Notes under the pieces: generated by a model
Told to the model about the DNA's origin: nothing
Seen by the model: the letters and a program-made list of their open reading frames with translations, nothing else
Database searches by the model: none
Assembly (NCBI RefSeq): GCF_021916785.1
Contig: NZ_JAKCFC010000002.1
Span: forward strand, 434,001 to 498,000
Direction: 5' to 3'
DNA: 64,000 nt
DNA from: Mycolicibacterium lacusdiani
GTDB lineage: Bacteria > Actinomycetota > Actinomycetes > Mycobacteriales > Mycobacteriaceae
Made by a program: the position numbers and the translations under genes
In this document: positions 1 to 7,701 of the stretch, piece by piece
How positions within the stretch are numbered: position 1 is the first letter of the stretch
Layout: each line of letters starts with the position of its first letter

Positions 1-513
1 GGCGTGGAGGGCGGCGGGTTCAAGTCGGCACTCGGCGCCTCGACGATGGTGTTGCTTCCCCTGGTCGCCGAACGGGTGAACCTGCCGATCATCGCGGCCG
101 GCGGCATGTGCGATGCGCGTTCTGCGGCAGCCGCTTTGGTGCTCGGAGCCGAGGGCGTGCAGATGGGGACGCGGATGCTCGCGAGCCTCGAGTCGGCGGT
201 GCACGTCGGGTTCAAGGAAGCGATCGTGGCGGCCGACGATGCGGGCACCGTGTTGCTCGACGTCCCCGGCAATCCGACCATGCGGGTGTTGCGGACCGGT
301 CTGGCGGCCCGGGTGTCCGCGGCGGACCCGGACGCACGACTGCTCGGTCAGGTCACCGAGTTGTACTTCGGTGGCGACATGGAGGCCAGCGTCGCGAACA
401 CCGGCCAGGTCTCGTCGCGGATCCTCGACCTGCTGCCAGTGGAGCAGATCGTGCGCGAGACGTGGGCAGGCATCGAGTCCCACCTGGACGTCGCCCGCGC
501 GCGGCTCGGGTGA
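1..513 (+). CDS. Nitronate monooxygenase family protein, C-terminal part
   Basis: The reading frame is open from the first base and ends with TGA, so the N-terminus lies outside the window. About 170 residues are visible. The segment PIIAAGGMCDARSAAAAL followed by LGAEGVQMGTRM is the FMN phosphate-binding part of the TIM barrel of the 2-nitropropane dioxygenase / nitronate monooxygenase family, including the typical conserved glycines and the Glu and His of the following helix. These FMN enzymes oxidise alkyl nitronates. Many actinobacterial paralogues have unknown natural substrates. It converges on the secreted-protein gene on the other strand, with 3 bp between the stops. Confidence 0.85.
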   Translation, partial: GVEGGGFKSALGASTMVLLPLVAERVNLPIIAAGGMCDARSAAAALVLGAEGVQMGTRMLASLESAVHVGFKEAIVAADDAGTVLLDVPGNPTMRVLRTGLAARVSAADPDARLLGQVTELYFGGDMEASVANTGQVSSRILDLLPVEQIVRETWAGIESHLDVARARLG

Positions 514-516
514 GGA

Positions 517-981
517 TCAGTCAGAGTGCTTCTGCCACAGACAATCACCGCTCATGTCGATGGTGAGCAGCCGCGGCAGCACCTCCACCCGAAGCGGCTG
601 CCCGACGCCTCCCTCGTCGACGCGGGGCGGACCGTCCACCTTGCCGTAGGTGACGGTGGTCTGCCGGGCGCTGCAGCGGTCGCCTGCGGTCAGCGGGGTG
701 GCCGTCCAGACGCCGGGCTCGATGGCCGGGTTGGGCCTGGCGCCGCCGTACAACGTCATCGACGGGCCGTCGCTGACCCAGCGGTCGCTGAACGGGTAGG
801 GATCATCGACGCCCAGCCAGCGCCCACCGTCGCACCGTAGTGGCGCCTCGGCGCCGGCAGGCCAGGTCATCGCGCCGGCGAGGTCGCTAGTGCATGGCGG
901 GGGAACGGCGGGCTCGGCCGACGCCGTCGCCGTCGGTGTCACGATGGCGGCGGCGACGATGGCGATCGCAGACCAGCGCAC
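517..981 (-). CDS. Small secreted protein of unknown function
   Basis: A 154-residue protein if the GTG at 979-981 is used. This start lies 2 bp after the stop of the upstream DUF4185 gene, which suggests translational coupling. The first ~23 residues (WSAIAIVAAAIV core, ending TATASA before EPAVPPP) form a Sec signal peptide. The mature part contains four cysteines (PPPCTSD, LRCDGG, DRCSAR, GDCLWQ), probably two disulfides, and resembles small mycobacterial exported proteins. No catalytic motif is recognisable. It probably acts outside the membrane together with the DUF4185 protein. Function unknown. Confidence 0.7.
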   Translation of the reverse strand: MRWSAIAIVAAAIVTPTATASAEPAVPPPCTSDLAGAMTWPAGAEAPLRCDGGRWLGVDDPYPFSDRWVSDGPSMTLYGGARPNPAIEPGVWTATPLTAGDRCSARQTTVTYGKVDGPPRVDEGGVGQPLRVEVLPRLLTIDMSGDCLWQKHSD

Positions 982-983
982 GA

Positions 984-3188
984 CTACACCTTGGTCAGGT
1001 CGGTCTTCATCAACATGACGTTGTACTCCGACCACAGCGACAGGTTCCAGTACAGGTCGCTTCCGGTGCCCATCGTCGACGGCGACCACGGGTGCATCAT
1101 CGGGGCGTAGATGCCACCGGGCTGCTGGGTCATCAGGACCTTCGCCTCGGACCAACCGCCCTGCGGTGTATCCGACGTGCGCATGACGATGTTGTTCGAC
1201 TGGTCGCCGTACATCGCGACGTACTTCTTCAGCGTCTTGTTGTACTGGACCGAGAACTCACTGACCTGGCTGCCCGGCTTGGTCGCGCCGCAGGCACCCT
1301 GCTCGGCGCCGCCGAAGATCGCGGTGGCCTTCGCGGGCTGGCCCTTGTACCACCCGGCCTTGGTGGCACCGATGCCGAACCATCCGCCTGCGGTGCCCTT
1401 GCTGTAGTACTCGTACTTGGACACGTCGAGGATGTCCTTCTCGGCGACGCGCGAGATGTAGGCCGCGCCCTGCCTGCCGTTCGGCGTCCCGTAGGAGTAC
1501 ACGTAGCCGTCACCGGGACGCACGAACGCGGCCTGCTGGAAGTTGGCGTTGCCGCTCCAAGAGTCGTTCATCCGGACCGATTGCGGCGCGACGTACCAGT
1601 TCTCACCGTTGTCTTCTGAGTACGCGATCGCCGAGTAGTTGGTGGTCCAGCGGCCAGCGGCGCCCCACTGCTTGACCGACATGAAGCTCAGGTACTGGGT
1701 GGCACCGAACTGGGTGCCGGGCGTCGGGACCGAGATGCCTGCGGTCGGGATCAGCGTCACGCCGGCGGGCAGGCCCGCGGGCAACCGTTCGGGCAGGATG
1801 ATCTGGCGCGCGTAGTCCGACTGCCACAGCGGCGAGCCGCCGAACATGTTGCCGTTCAGCCACTGTCCGTCGGGGACGGCCAGCCCGTCGGCCAGGGTGA
1901 GATCCGAACTGCGGAACAGCGTGTTCAGCCGCCACGTGCCCGTCATGTTCGGCCCACCAAAGGTGTCACCGAACGCGATGAGAACCTGGTGCTCGTTGAT
2001 TGGAGTGGTCGGGTCGTCGGCGATGCCGTTGTCCCACATGGTGCCGATGTCGGTGCCCCACATACCGTATCGGGCGTAGGTGTTGTTCGGCTGGAAGTTG
2101 CCGGTGACCCAGTCGACGAAGCTCGTCGACGGGCTGATCTGCGCGCCGGGGACGGGGAACCCGGGCCGCGCGGGCACCGCGGCTGCCGCGGCGAGGGCGA
2201 ACGGCTGAGCCAGGGCGAGGCTGGTCGCGGCCAGGCTGGTGGTCTGGGCGGCCGCGGCCGGGTTGCTCAGGCCGAGCGCACCGGTGACCGCAGACACGAA
2301 GGTGTCGATCTCGCGGCGGGCGAAGGCCAGCAGGGTCCAGGCAAGAGGGGGTTCGGCCGGGGTGGCCGGTGCGGTGCCAGCCAGTGGGCCGAGCACCCAG
2401 TTGACGACACTGGAGAGTACGTTGCCCACGACTTGGAGCGGATTGGGGGCGGACGCGGGCGCAACCGCGACGGATGCCGGGGTGACGGAAGCCGACGTGA
2501 CGGCGGCGGCGGCGATCTGTGCAGTCGACTGAACCTTCGCCGCCAGCGCAGTCGCTGCCGGTTCGGTGTCGTTCTTGGCCTTCGGAGTCGCCGCGAGTGC
2601 GGCGGGAGCCTCGGTTCCCGACTCGGCTGCCGTAGGGGTCTTGGTCGGCTTCGGCGTCGCGGTGGGTGTCTTGGAGGCTCCTCCGCCGTCGTTGTCGTCG
2701 GCTGCGGGCGTCGGCTCGGGCGTCGGCTCTGGCTTCGGCTCGACCGTGGGTTCCGGAGTCACGGTGGGCGCCGACTCGGCCGTAGGTTCCGGTGTGGCGG
2801 TGGGTGCCTGCTCCGCGGTGGGCTCGGGCTCGGGGGGCTTGATGGCCGTGCCGTTGGACGACGATCCGGTATTGGTCTGCGCGCTCACGACCCCGGCGGG
2901 CGCGGGCCCCGAGCCGGTCGTCGTATCGGTCGCCTTCGAATCGGTGGCCGTGGACGTCGAGGTAGACGTCGGCGTCGTGGAAGCGGTCCCGGACGTGGTG
3001 TCCGTGGTCGAGGCGGCGGGGCCCGTGTCGGGCCCCTCGCCACTCGATGCGCCCTCAGACGATGAGGTATTCGTATCGCCACCGCCGTCATCAGCGAACG
3101 CGACGCCGTGTCCGGTGACGACCGCCGTTCCCACGCCCAGCGCGACCGCTAGGCCGCCGACGCGACCGATGTAGTTGGAAGCACCCAT
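984..3188 (-). CDS. Secreted DUF4185-domain surface protein
   Basis: A 734-residue exported protein. ATG 3188 has a good ribosome binding site (AAGGGG, 6 nt spacing). Residues 1-33 are a signal peptide with a YIGRVGGLAVALGVGTAVV core. Residues ~34-180 are a low-complexity Ser/Thr/Pro linker with repeated EPT and PEP units. Around residue 280 there is the segment PPLAWTLLAFARREI. Residues ~350-734 form a DUF4185 domain (start VDWVTGNFQPNNTYARYG, then GMWGTDIGTMWDN), a fold resembling sialidase-type beta-propellers. In mycobacteria the family is exported and mostly uncharacterised; carbohydrate binding or hydrolysis is only an inference. The signal peptide, linker and PPLxW segment recur in the giant protein at 7702-12570. 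Confidence 0.85.
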   Translation of the reverse strand: MGASNYIGRVGGLAVALGVGTAVVTGHGVAFADDGGGDTNTSSSEGASSGEGPDTGPAASTTDTTSGTASTTPTSTSTSTATDSKATDTTTGSGPAPAGVVSAQTNTGSSSNGTAIKPPEPEPTAEQAPTATPEPTAESAPTVTPEPTVEPKPEPTPEPTPAADDNDGGGASKTPTATPKPTKTPTAAESGTEAPAALAATPKAKNDTEPAATALAAKVQSTAQIAAAAVTSASVTPASVAVAPASAPNPLQVVGNVLSSVVNWVLGPLAGTAPATPAEPPLAWTLLAFARREIDTFVSAVTGALGLSNPAAAAQTTSLAATSLALAQPFALAAAAAVPARPGFPVPGAQISPSTSFVDWVTGNFQPNNTYARYGMWGTDIGTMWDNGIADDPTTPINEHQVLIAFGDTFGGPNMTGTWRLNTLFRSSDLTLADGLAVPDGQWLNGNMFGGSPLWQSDYARQIILPERLPAGLPAGVTLIPTAGISVPTPGTQFGATQYLSFMSVKQWGAAGRWTTNYSAIAYSEDNGENWYVAPQSVRMNDSWSGNANFQQAAFVRPGDGYVYSYGTPNGRQGAAYISRVAEKDILDVSKYEYYSKGTAGGWFGIGATKAGWYKGQPAKATAIFGGAEQGACGATKPGSQVSEFSVQYNKTLKKYVAMYGDQSNNIVMRTSDTPQGGWSEAKVLMTQQPGGIYAPMMHPWSPSTMGTGSDLYWNLSLWSEYNVMLMKTDLTKV

Positions 3189-3324
3189 GACGTCCCCTTG
3201 CTCAGACCAATCACCTCACCCCCCGACTGCCGATTGAACTCCTCTATCGGCGTGGAGGTGCGCAAACCCGAGGATTGGCCTCAGCGCTCACTCGCGATGT
3301 TCTTCGTCACAGGAGACACAGGTG

Positions 3325-3696
3325 TTACCGGGGTGGTGCGCCCATCTCGGCAATGGCGTCTTCGTAGAGGTCGATCGCCTCGGACAGTCCGTCGCCCACC
3401 CAGGCGTCGACGACCCCGACGCGGTCGGCGACCAACTGGACGCGGGTCAGCCAGACCTCGAACTCGTGATCGGTGCGTAGCGCCTCTACCTGGTCCTTTG
3501 ATCCTTGAATCAGGATGAAGCCGCCGAGTTCGGTGCTCTGCGGACGCAGGATGGCGACGTCGAAGCGCTCGATTCGCCCTGCATCGCGCAGTGTGTCGAG
3601 ATAGCCCGAGGCGGTCTCGCGCAGCAAGTCCAATGCCTGCCGTTCCCGCCCGCGGGCGGGAATTCCCCATGCCACCCAGATACCCGCTTCAGACAT
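3325..3696 (-). CDS. Conserved hypothetical protein, 123 aa
   Basis: ATG 3696 was chosen because GGAGG lies 6 nt upstream. The soluble 123-residue product begins MSEAGIWVAWGIPARGRER and has no signal peptide or membrane segment. Its alternating alpha/beta pattern (a strand, a long amphipathic helix around ALDLLRETASGYLDTL, then ERFDVAILRPQ and GGFILIQGS strands) resembles a ferredoxin-like dimeric alpha/beta barrel. I cannot assign it to a named family. It stands alone, facing away from the GAF-ANTAR gene across a 247-bp promoter region. Confidence 0.65.
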   Translation of the reverse strand: MSEAGIWVAWGIPARGRERQALDLLRETASGYLDTLRDAGRIERFDVAILRPQSTELGGFILIQGSKDQVEALRTDHEFEVWLTRVQLVADRVGVVDAWVGDGLSEAIDLYEDAIAEMGAPPR

Positions 3697-3781
3697 CGGT
3701 TGCCTCCTCGACGTCGAACCTATCGGCGTCGCGGCGAACCGATCGGCCGACACTCTGACGCCATGCGATACGACCTAGGAA

Positions 3782-3808
3782 GTTTCAAGATTTCCCATTC
3801 TTGGGTAT
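3782..3808 (+). promoter_or_regulatory. SigF-type promoter of the GAF-ANTAR gene
   Basis: GTTT at 3782-3785 and GGGTAT at 3803-3808 are separated by 17 nt. This matches the mycobacterial SigF consensus GTTT-N15-17-GGGTAT exactly. Transcription would start near 3815 and give a leader of about 130 nt before ATG 3944. Confidence 0.7.
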
Positions 3809-3943
3809 TGAATGGACGTCGCGGCGCTCTCGAACGGAAGCTGGTCAGGCGAAGCGCCCAGTACTTGAGCACCAGGTACGCAGCGTCCGGAAGGGCGCAG
3901 CCGCGAACGACCTAGCCTGCACGAACCAAGCGAGTGATGCCCG

Positions 3944-4666
3944 ATGTCCGACCAGGATTCTCAGATATCAGCCGACCCGACGCGCCACGTGCTCGCGTCC
4001 ACCCTCGGCAATCTGGCCGTGCAGATGCGGGAGCTGCGCGATTCGGAGTCCGTGCTAGAGGTCCTCTCAACCGCCGCGGTGGACATCGTGCCCGGGTCGC
4101 GATGGGCGTGCCTCTCACTCGTGGCGGGCCGAAAGGTCCGCTCGCATGCCCCCAGTGATGAGGTTTCTGCCCGGCTGGATCAGATGCAGATGGATCTCGG
4201 CGAGGGACCGGTCTTCGACGTGCTCCGAGAGCACCGGACCGTCCACGTCGAGGACCTGTCCGCCGAGTCGCGCTGGCCGCACTTCGCGCGAGGTGCCGTC
4301 GAGTTCGGTGTGCGCAGCATGTTGTCGTTCCGGCTGTTCATCTCGACCGAGAACCTCGGCGTGCTGAACCTGTACTCGGACACGCCACACGCCTTCAGCG
4401 ACGAGTCGCTTGCAGTCGGCAAACTCCTGGCCCAGCACGCCGCCGTGGCGATGAAGGGTGTCGCCACCGAAGAGCAGCTCCATGGGGCGGTCGCCAGCCG
4501 CGACATCATCGGTCAGGCCAAGGGCATCCTGATGAACCGTGACAACCTGACGGGTCTGCAGGCGTTCGCGACGCTCATCCGGGCGTCGCAGGAGACGAAC
4601 GTCCGCCTGGCCGACGTGGCGAGGCTGTTGGTGTCCGACCACGAAGCGGCGGTCGCGGGCGACTAG
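3944..4666 (+). CDS. GAF and ANTAR domain regulator
   Basis: A 240-residue soluble protein. Residues ~20-155 form a GAF sensor domain (DLGEGPVFDVLREHRTVHVEDL is its typical centre). Residues ~165-220 form an ANTAR domain (SRDIIGQAKGILMNRDNL ... AFATLIRASQETNVRLADVA), a three-helix RNA-binding domain that in characterised proteins prevents transcription termination. The SigF-type promoter upstream suggests stationary-phase or stress expression. The ligand and RNA targets cannot be read from the sequence. It converges on the sulfotransferase gene with 4 bp between the stops. Confidence 0.88.
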   Translation: MSDQDSQISADPTRHVLASTLGNLAVQMRELRDSESVLEVLSTAAVDIVPGSRWACLSLVAGRKVRSHAPSDEVSARLDQMQMDLGEGPVFDVLREHRTVHVEDLSAESRWPHFARGAVEFGVRSMLSFRLFISTENLGVLNLYSDTPHAFSDESLAVGKLLAQHAAVAMKGVATEEQLHGAVASRDIIGQAKGILMNRDNLTGLQAFATLIRASQETNVRLADVARLLVSDHEAAVAGD

Positions 4667-4670
4667 CCCG

Positions 4671-5915
4671 TCACGCGTCGACGAACCGCTCCCGGTACCC
4701 GCGAAAGGCGTCGGCGACCTCGGCCGGGCGGAGCCCCAGCACCGTCGGGTCGTAGACGACCCCGCCGTGGCGTCCGCGGGGGTGCTCGGCGCAGAAGGCC
4801 GACATCGATTCCCGCGCCCGCGCGTCGTATGGCTGGCCGGCGAGGTCGTAGATCGCGGCGACGGTGCCCTGTTCGTCGGCCATGAAGTCCTCGAACCGCA
4901 CGTCGATCGATTGGTCCCGCGGTAGTACGTCCCGGTCGCGCAGGCAGCCGCCCAGTAGGTCGTCGGCGCGGCCCAGCCAGTAGCGCGAGACGGCGATCGG
5001 GTCGGGCCGCTCGCACGCCATCCGCGACGCGTAGCTGATCATCGTGGCCATCGACTGCGTCACCGCGACCGGGTCGCGATGGGTGACCACGAACGTCGCG
5101 TCGGGGAAGGTGGCGAGCAGAGCGGGGAACTGTTCGAGGTGCTGCGGTGACTTGAGGACCCATCGTCGGCCGCCGCGCAGCCACTGCAGTGCCTGCAACG
5201 TGAGCTTCAGGTAGGCGTACGACGAGGTCTGATCGTGCGCCTTGTAGTGCGCGGCGAAACCCGGCACCTGGTAGGTGGTTTCGAAGAGCATGCCCGACAG
5301 GTCGTTGGCCAGAAGCTGGATCTCCTCGTGGGCGTGGTCGACGGTCATCTCGTGCATCCGCTTGAACTCCGGCATGGAGTCCTCGATGATGTCGAGGCCG
5401 GCCGCGCACCGGTCCCGGCGCGGTCGTTCGTCGACGTCGTCGGGCCCGGGGAAGGGCTCGAGGCTCTCCCAGTACGGCAGGTACCGCAATGCGGGATCGG
5501 CGGCGATCAGGTTGTGCAAGTGGGTGGTTCCGGTTCGGGGTAGACCGCAGATGATGATCGGCGCCATGACTGGCTCGTCGGTGATCTCGGGGTGCGCGGC
5601 GACGAGGGCTTCCAGGCGCAGCCGGTTGATCAGATGGCCGACCAGCTGCTCGAAGACCATCGCGGTGCCGACGTCGGAGAGATGGGCCTGCGTGGTCAAC
5701 GATTCGCACAGCACGTCGAGGCGTTCGCGGAACGCGGGATCGCCCCAGTCGGCGAGACCGGTGCGCTCGATTGCGGTGTCGAGCAGCGTTTCCGGATTCA
5801 GCGTCAGCGTCGCGCCGTAGGCAGCCAGGCCGTCGCGCATCGGGCGTGCCGCGTCCGGGAAGACGGGGTCGGCGAGATCGGTCAGCCTGATGTCGGCGGG
5901 CCGTTGCGCAGTCAC
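4671..5915 (-). CDS. Sulfotransferase family protein
   Basis: A 414-residue cytoplasmic protein of the PAPS-dependent sulfotransferase superfamily (Sulfotransfer_3 type). The 5'-phosphosulfate-binding loop is IIICGLPRTGTTHLHNLI near residue 120. The 3'-phosphate-binding segment is probably LATFPDATFVVTHRDPVAVTQS near residue 270. The start is GTG 5915, overlapping the stop of the DUF1214 gene as GTGA, so the two are translationally coupled and belong to a TetR-DUF1214-sulfotransferase operon. Mycobacteria carry many such paralogues. The acceptor is unknown; a lipid or steroid is possible given the neighbours. Confidence 0.85.
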   Translation of the reverse strand: MTAQRPADIRLTDLADPVFPDAARPMRDGLAAYGATLTLNPETLLDTAIERTGLADWGDPAFRERLDVLCESLTTQAHLSDVGTAMVFEQLVGHLINRLRLEALVAAHPEITDEPVMAPIIICGLPRTGTTHLHNLIAADPALRYLPYWESLEPFPGPDDVDERPRRDRCAAGLDIIEDSMPEFKRMHEMTVDHAHEEIQLLANDLSGMLFETTYQVPGFAAHYKAHDQTSSYAYLKLTLQALQWLRGGRRWVLKSPQHLEQFPALLATFPDATFVVTHRDPVAVTQSMATMISYASRMACERPDPIAVSRYWLGRADDLLGGCLRDRDVLPRDQSIDVRFEDFMADEQGTVAAIYDLAGQPYDARARESMSAFCAEHPRGRHGGVVYDPTVLGLRPAEVADAFRGYRERFVDA

Positions 5916-6994
5916 GCGACGCCCTCGTCGACGGCGACCACCCGGCAGACCGGACGCGACGGGGTGGCCACGGGCAGGAACCAGCGCAGCCAGATGAGGC
6001 CTCTTGGTCGACCTGCCGTCGATACCCAGTTCGGGTGTCCGGGGTCGCGTTCAGCGATCACGATGCGCCACGACCCGTCGGCCTCGTAGGTCACCTCGGC
6101 GCCGTTGATGGTGGTCCGCTCGGAGCTGAAGTCGAAGGTGTGCAGGAAGGGGTTCCACAGGCACAGGTTCCAGAACACGCAGTCGGGTGAGCTGCCCTCG
6201 ACGACGAGTGCCTGATCGGGTCGTAAGTCGAAGGCACCCATGGCATATGCCGCGTCGCCAGCTGCCCAACCGTAGGTCTGACTGGGTACCGGGTAGGGCT
6301 CGTGGATCTCGTTGGGCGGTTCGAGGCGGGTGGGCAGGAACGACAGCTGTTCGGCGAGCCAGGTGCGTGCCGCCGTGAGCCTGCGGGTCAGGTCGGCGCG
6401 GTCCTCGCTGCGGCGTTGGGGAGCGTCGAGTGCCTCGATGGTCCACACCGGACGGCGGTCGGTGGCGCGGTGGTTGACGTAGTCGCGGGTGAGCGCGAAG
6501 ACCGCGTCGGGTTCCAACGTCAGGCCGGGGCCCTTGGTGGGGTCGGGGCTCATGACGAACTCGAAGTTGCCGTCTGCGTCGAAGTCGAGCGACCTGTCGT
6601 TGAGCGTCCCGACGATGCGGTCGGAGTAGTGACCGTCGTCGGGGCCGCCGTAGACGGTCATCGACAGGTAGACGGCGTCGCCGCGATTCCCGCTGACGCG
6701 GTACGTCCGGGTGGGATCGATCGGCGCTAGTTGGTAGTAGGCGTCGGAGTTGTCGCCGCCCCACTTGAGGAACGGTGCGATCACGTCGACCAGGCGCGGG
6801 CGTTCCTTCTCGTTCCATACGAAGGCATCGACGGCGACGCGCAGCAGGCTGAAGGCGAGGCGGTAGCCGTCGAGCAGGTCTGGCTCGTCCAGGGGTGGCT
6901 CGGCATCGAGCATCTTGCGCTCGACGGCCCTGACTTCGTCGAGTAGTCCCGAGAACGCCTGCGAGAGTTCGGTTTGCGTTGGTTCGTTAGTCAT
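5912..6994 (-). CDS. DUF1214 domain protein
   Basis: A 360-residue protein. ATG 6994 overlaps the TetR stop as ATGA. The C-terminal half carries the DUF1214 signature (FDLRPDQALVVEGSSPDCVFWNLCLW, then a final beta-rich segment). The N-terminal half begins with the helical QAFSGLLDEVRAVERKMLDA and then a segment with YYQLAPIDPTRTYRVSGNRG. There is no signal peptide. DUF1214 proteins have no established activity. The operon with a TetR repressor and a sulfotransferase suggests a role in modifying or binding a small hydrophobic compound; this is inference. Confidence 0.8.
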   Translation of the reverse strand: MTNEPTQTELSQAFSGLLDEVRAVERKMLDAEPPLDEPDLLDGYRLAFSLLRVAVDAFVWNEKERPRLVDVIAPFLKWGGDNSDAYYQLAPIDPTRTYRVSGNRGDAVYLSMTVYGGPDDGHYSDRIVGTLNDRSLDFDADGNFEFVMSPDPTKGPGLTLEPDAVFALTRDYVNHRATDRRPVWTIEALDAPQRRSEDRADLTRRLTAARTWLAEQLSFLPTRLEPPNEIHEPYPVPSQTYGWAAGDAAYAMGAFDLRPDQALVVEGSSPDCVFWNLCLWNPFLHTFDFSSERTTINGAEVTYEADGSWRIVIAERDPGHPNWVSTAGRPRGLIWLRWFLPVATPSRPVCRVVAVDEGVA

Positions 6995-7590
6995 CGATCC
7001 TCTTTCCTGGTGGCTGCGCCCTGCATGGCGAGGGCGCACATTCGGCCGGCGAGGTCGTCGACGTCCTCGAGAAGCTGCACCTGAACGGCGTAGAGGCTGG
7101 TGCCGACCAGCAGCTGCCACAGCATGTCCACGTCGACGTCTCGCGCGACTACGCCCTGGTCGATGCCCGAGCGGACCAGGCCGGCGAACCTGTTGCGCGT
7201 GTGCTCGTCGAGGAGTTGCTGCGTCCGTATCGACAGCGCCGGGTCGCGGTGCCGGTCGGCGAGAATGCCCATCGTCGCAGCCGCAACCACGGGGTCACGC
7301 CAGAACTCGCACACGGCGCGGACGAAGTCTCGCAGATCGGTCTCGAAATGGCCTGTGCTGGACAGGACGTGGTCGACGTCCGCCTCGCCGAATACCGCAT
7401 CGAAGACGACGTGGGCCTTGGACGGCCAGCGCCGGTAGATCGTCGGACGGCTCACCCCCGCCTCGCGCGCGATGGCGTCCATCGAGACTTGCTCGTATCC
7501 GACGGTCGACAGCAGCGTGCGGGCGGCGGCGAGTATTGCCCGCTGCGTGCGGGGGTCGCGCGGCCTACCGCGAGAGGGTTCCGCCGTCAT
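6991..7590 (-). CDS. TetR family transcriptional regulator
   Basis: ATG 7590 gives 199 residues. The DNA-binding domain at residues ~10-60 (RAILAAARTLLSTVGYEQVSMDAIAREAGVSRPTIYRRWPSK) is a classic TetR helix-turn-helix, followed by a ligand-binding helical domain. It is the first gene of an overlapping operon with the DUF1214 and sulfotransferase genes, and an inverted repeat lies 10 bp upstream of its start. Autoregulation of the whole operon is likely. Confidence 0.88.
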   Translation of the reverse strand: MTAEPSRGRPRDPRTQRAILAAARTLLSTVGYEQVSMDAIAREAGVSRPTIYRRWPSKAHVVFDAVFGEADVDHVLSSTGHFETDLRDFVRAVCEFWRDPVVAAATMGILADRHRDPALSIRTQQLLDEHTRNRFAGLVRSGIDQGVVARDVDVDMLWQLLVGTSLYAVQVQLLEDVDDLAGRMCALAMQGAATRKEDR

Positions 7591-7599
7591 GGCGCATAT

Positions 7600-7616
7600 C
7601 GTTACACGGCGTAACG
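7600..7616. promoter_or_regulatory. Putative TetR operator
   Basis: CGTTAC-N5-GTAACG is a perfect 6-bp inverted repeat immediately upstream of the TetR start at 7590, in the place expected for an autoregulatory operator. No other copy was noticed in the window. Confidence 0.5.
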
Positions 7617-7634
7617 AAACTCGTGGGAGATTGG

Positions 7635-7691
7635 CGAACGTCGACTTCTCGTCGCCCATCCGGCCTGGGGGCGACGGAAAGTCGACGTTCG
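7635..7691 (-). terminator. Long hairpin after the giant surface-protein gene
   Basis: Arms 7635-7657 and 7669-7691 pair over 23 bp with two internal mismatches around an 11-nt loop. The hairpin begins 10 bp past the stop codon at 7702 and lies before the TetR promoter. There is no clear U-tract. It fits a mycobacterial stem-only terminator or an insulating structure between the two minus-strand units. Confidence 0.55.
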
Positions 7692-7701
7692 TGTGGGGGC
7701 G

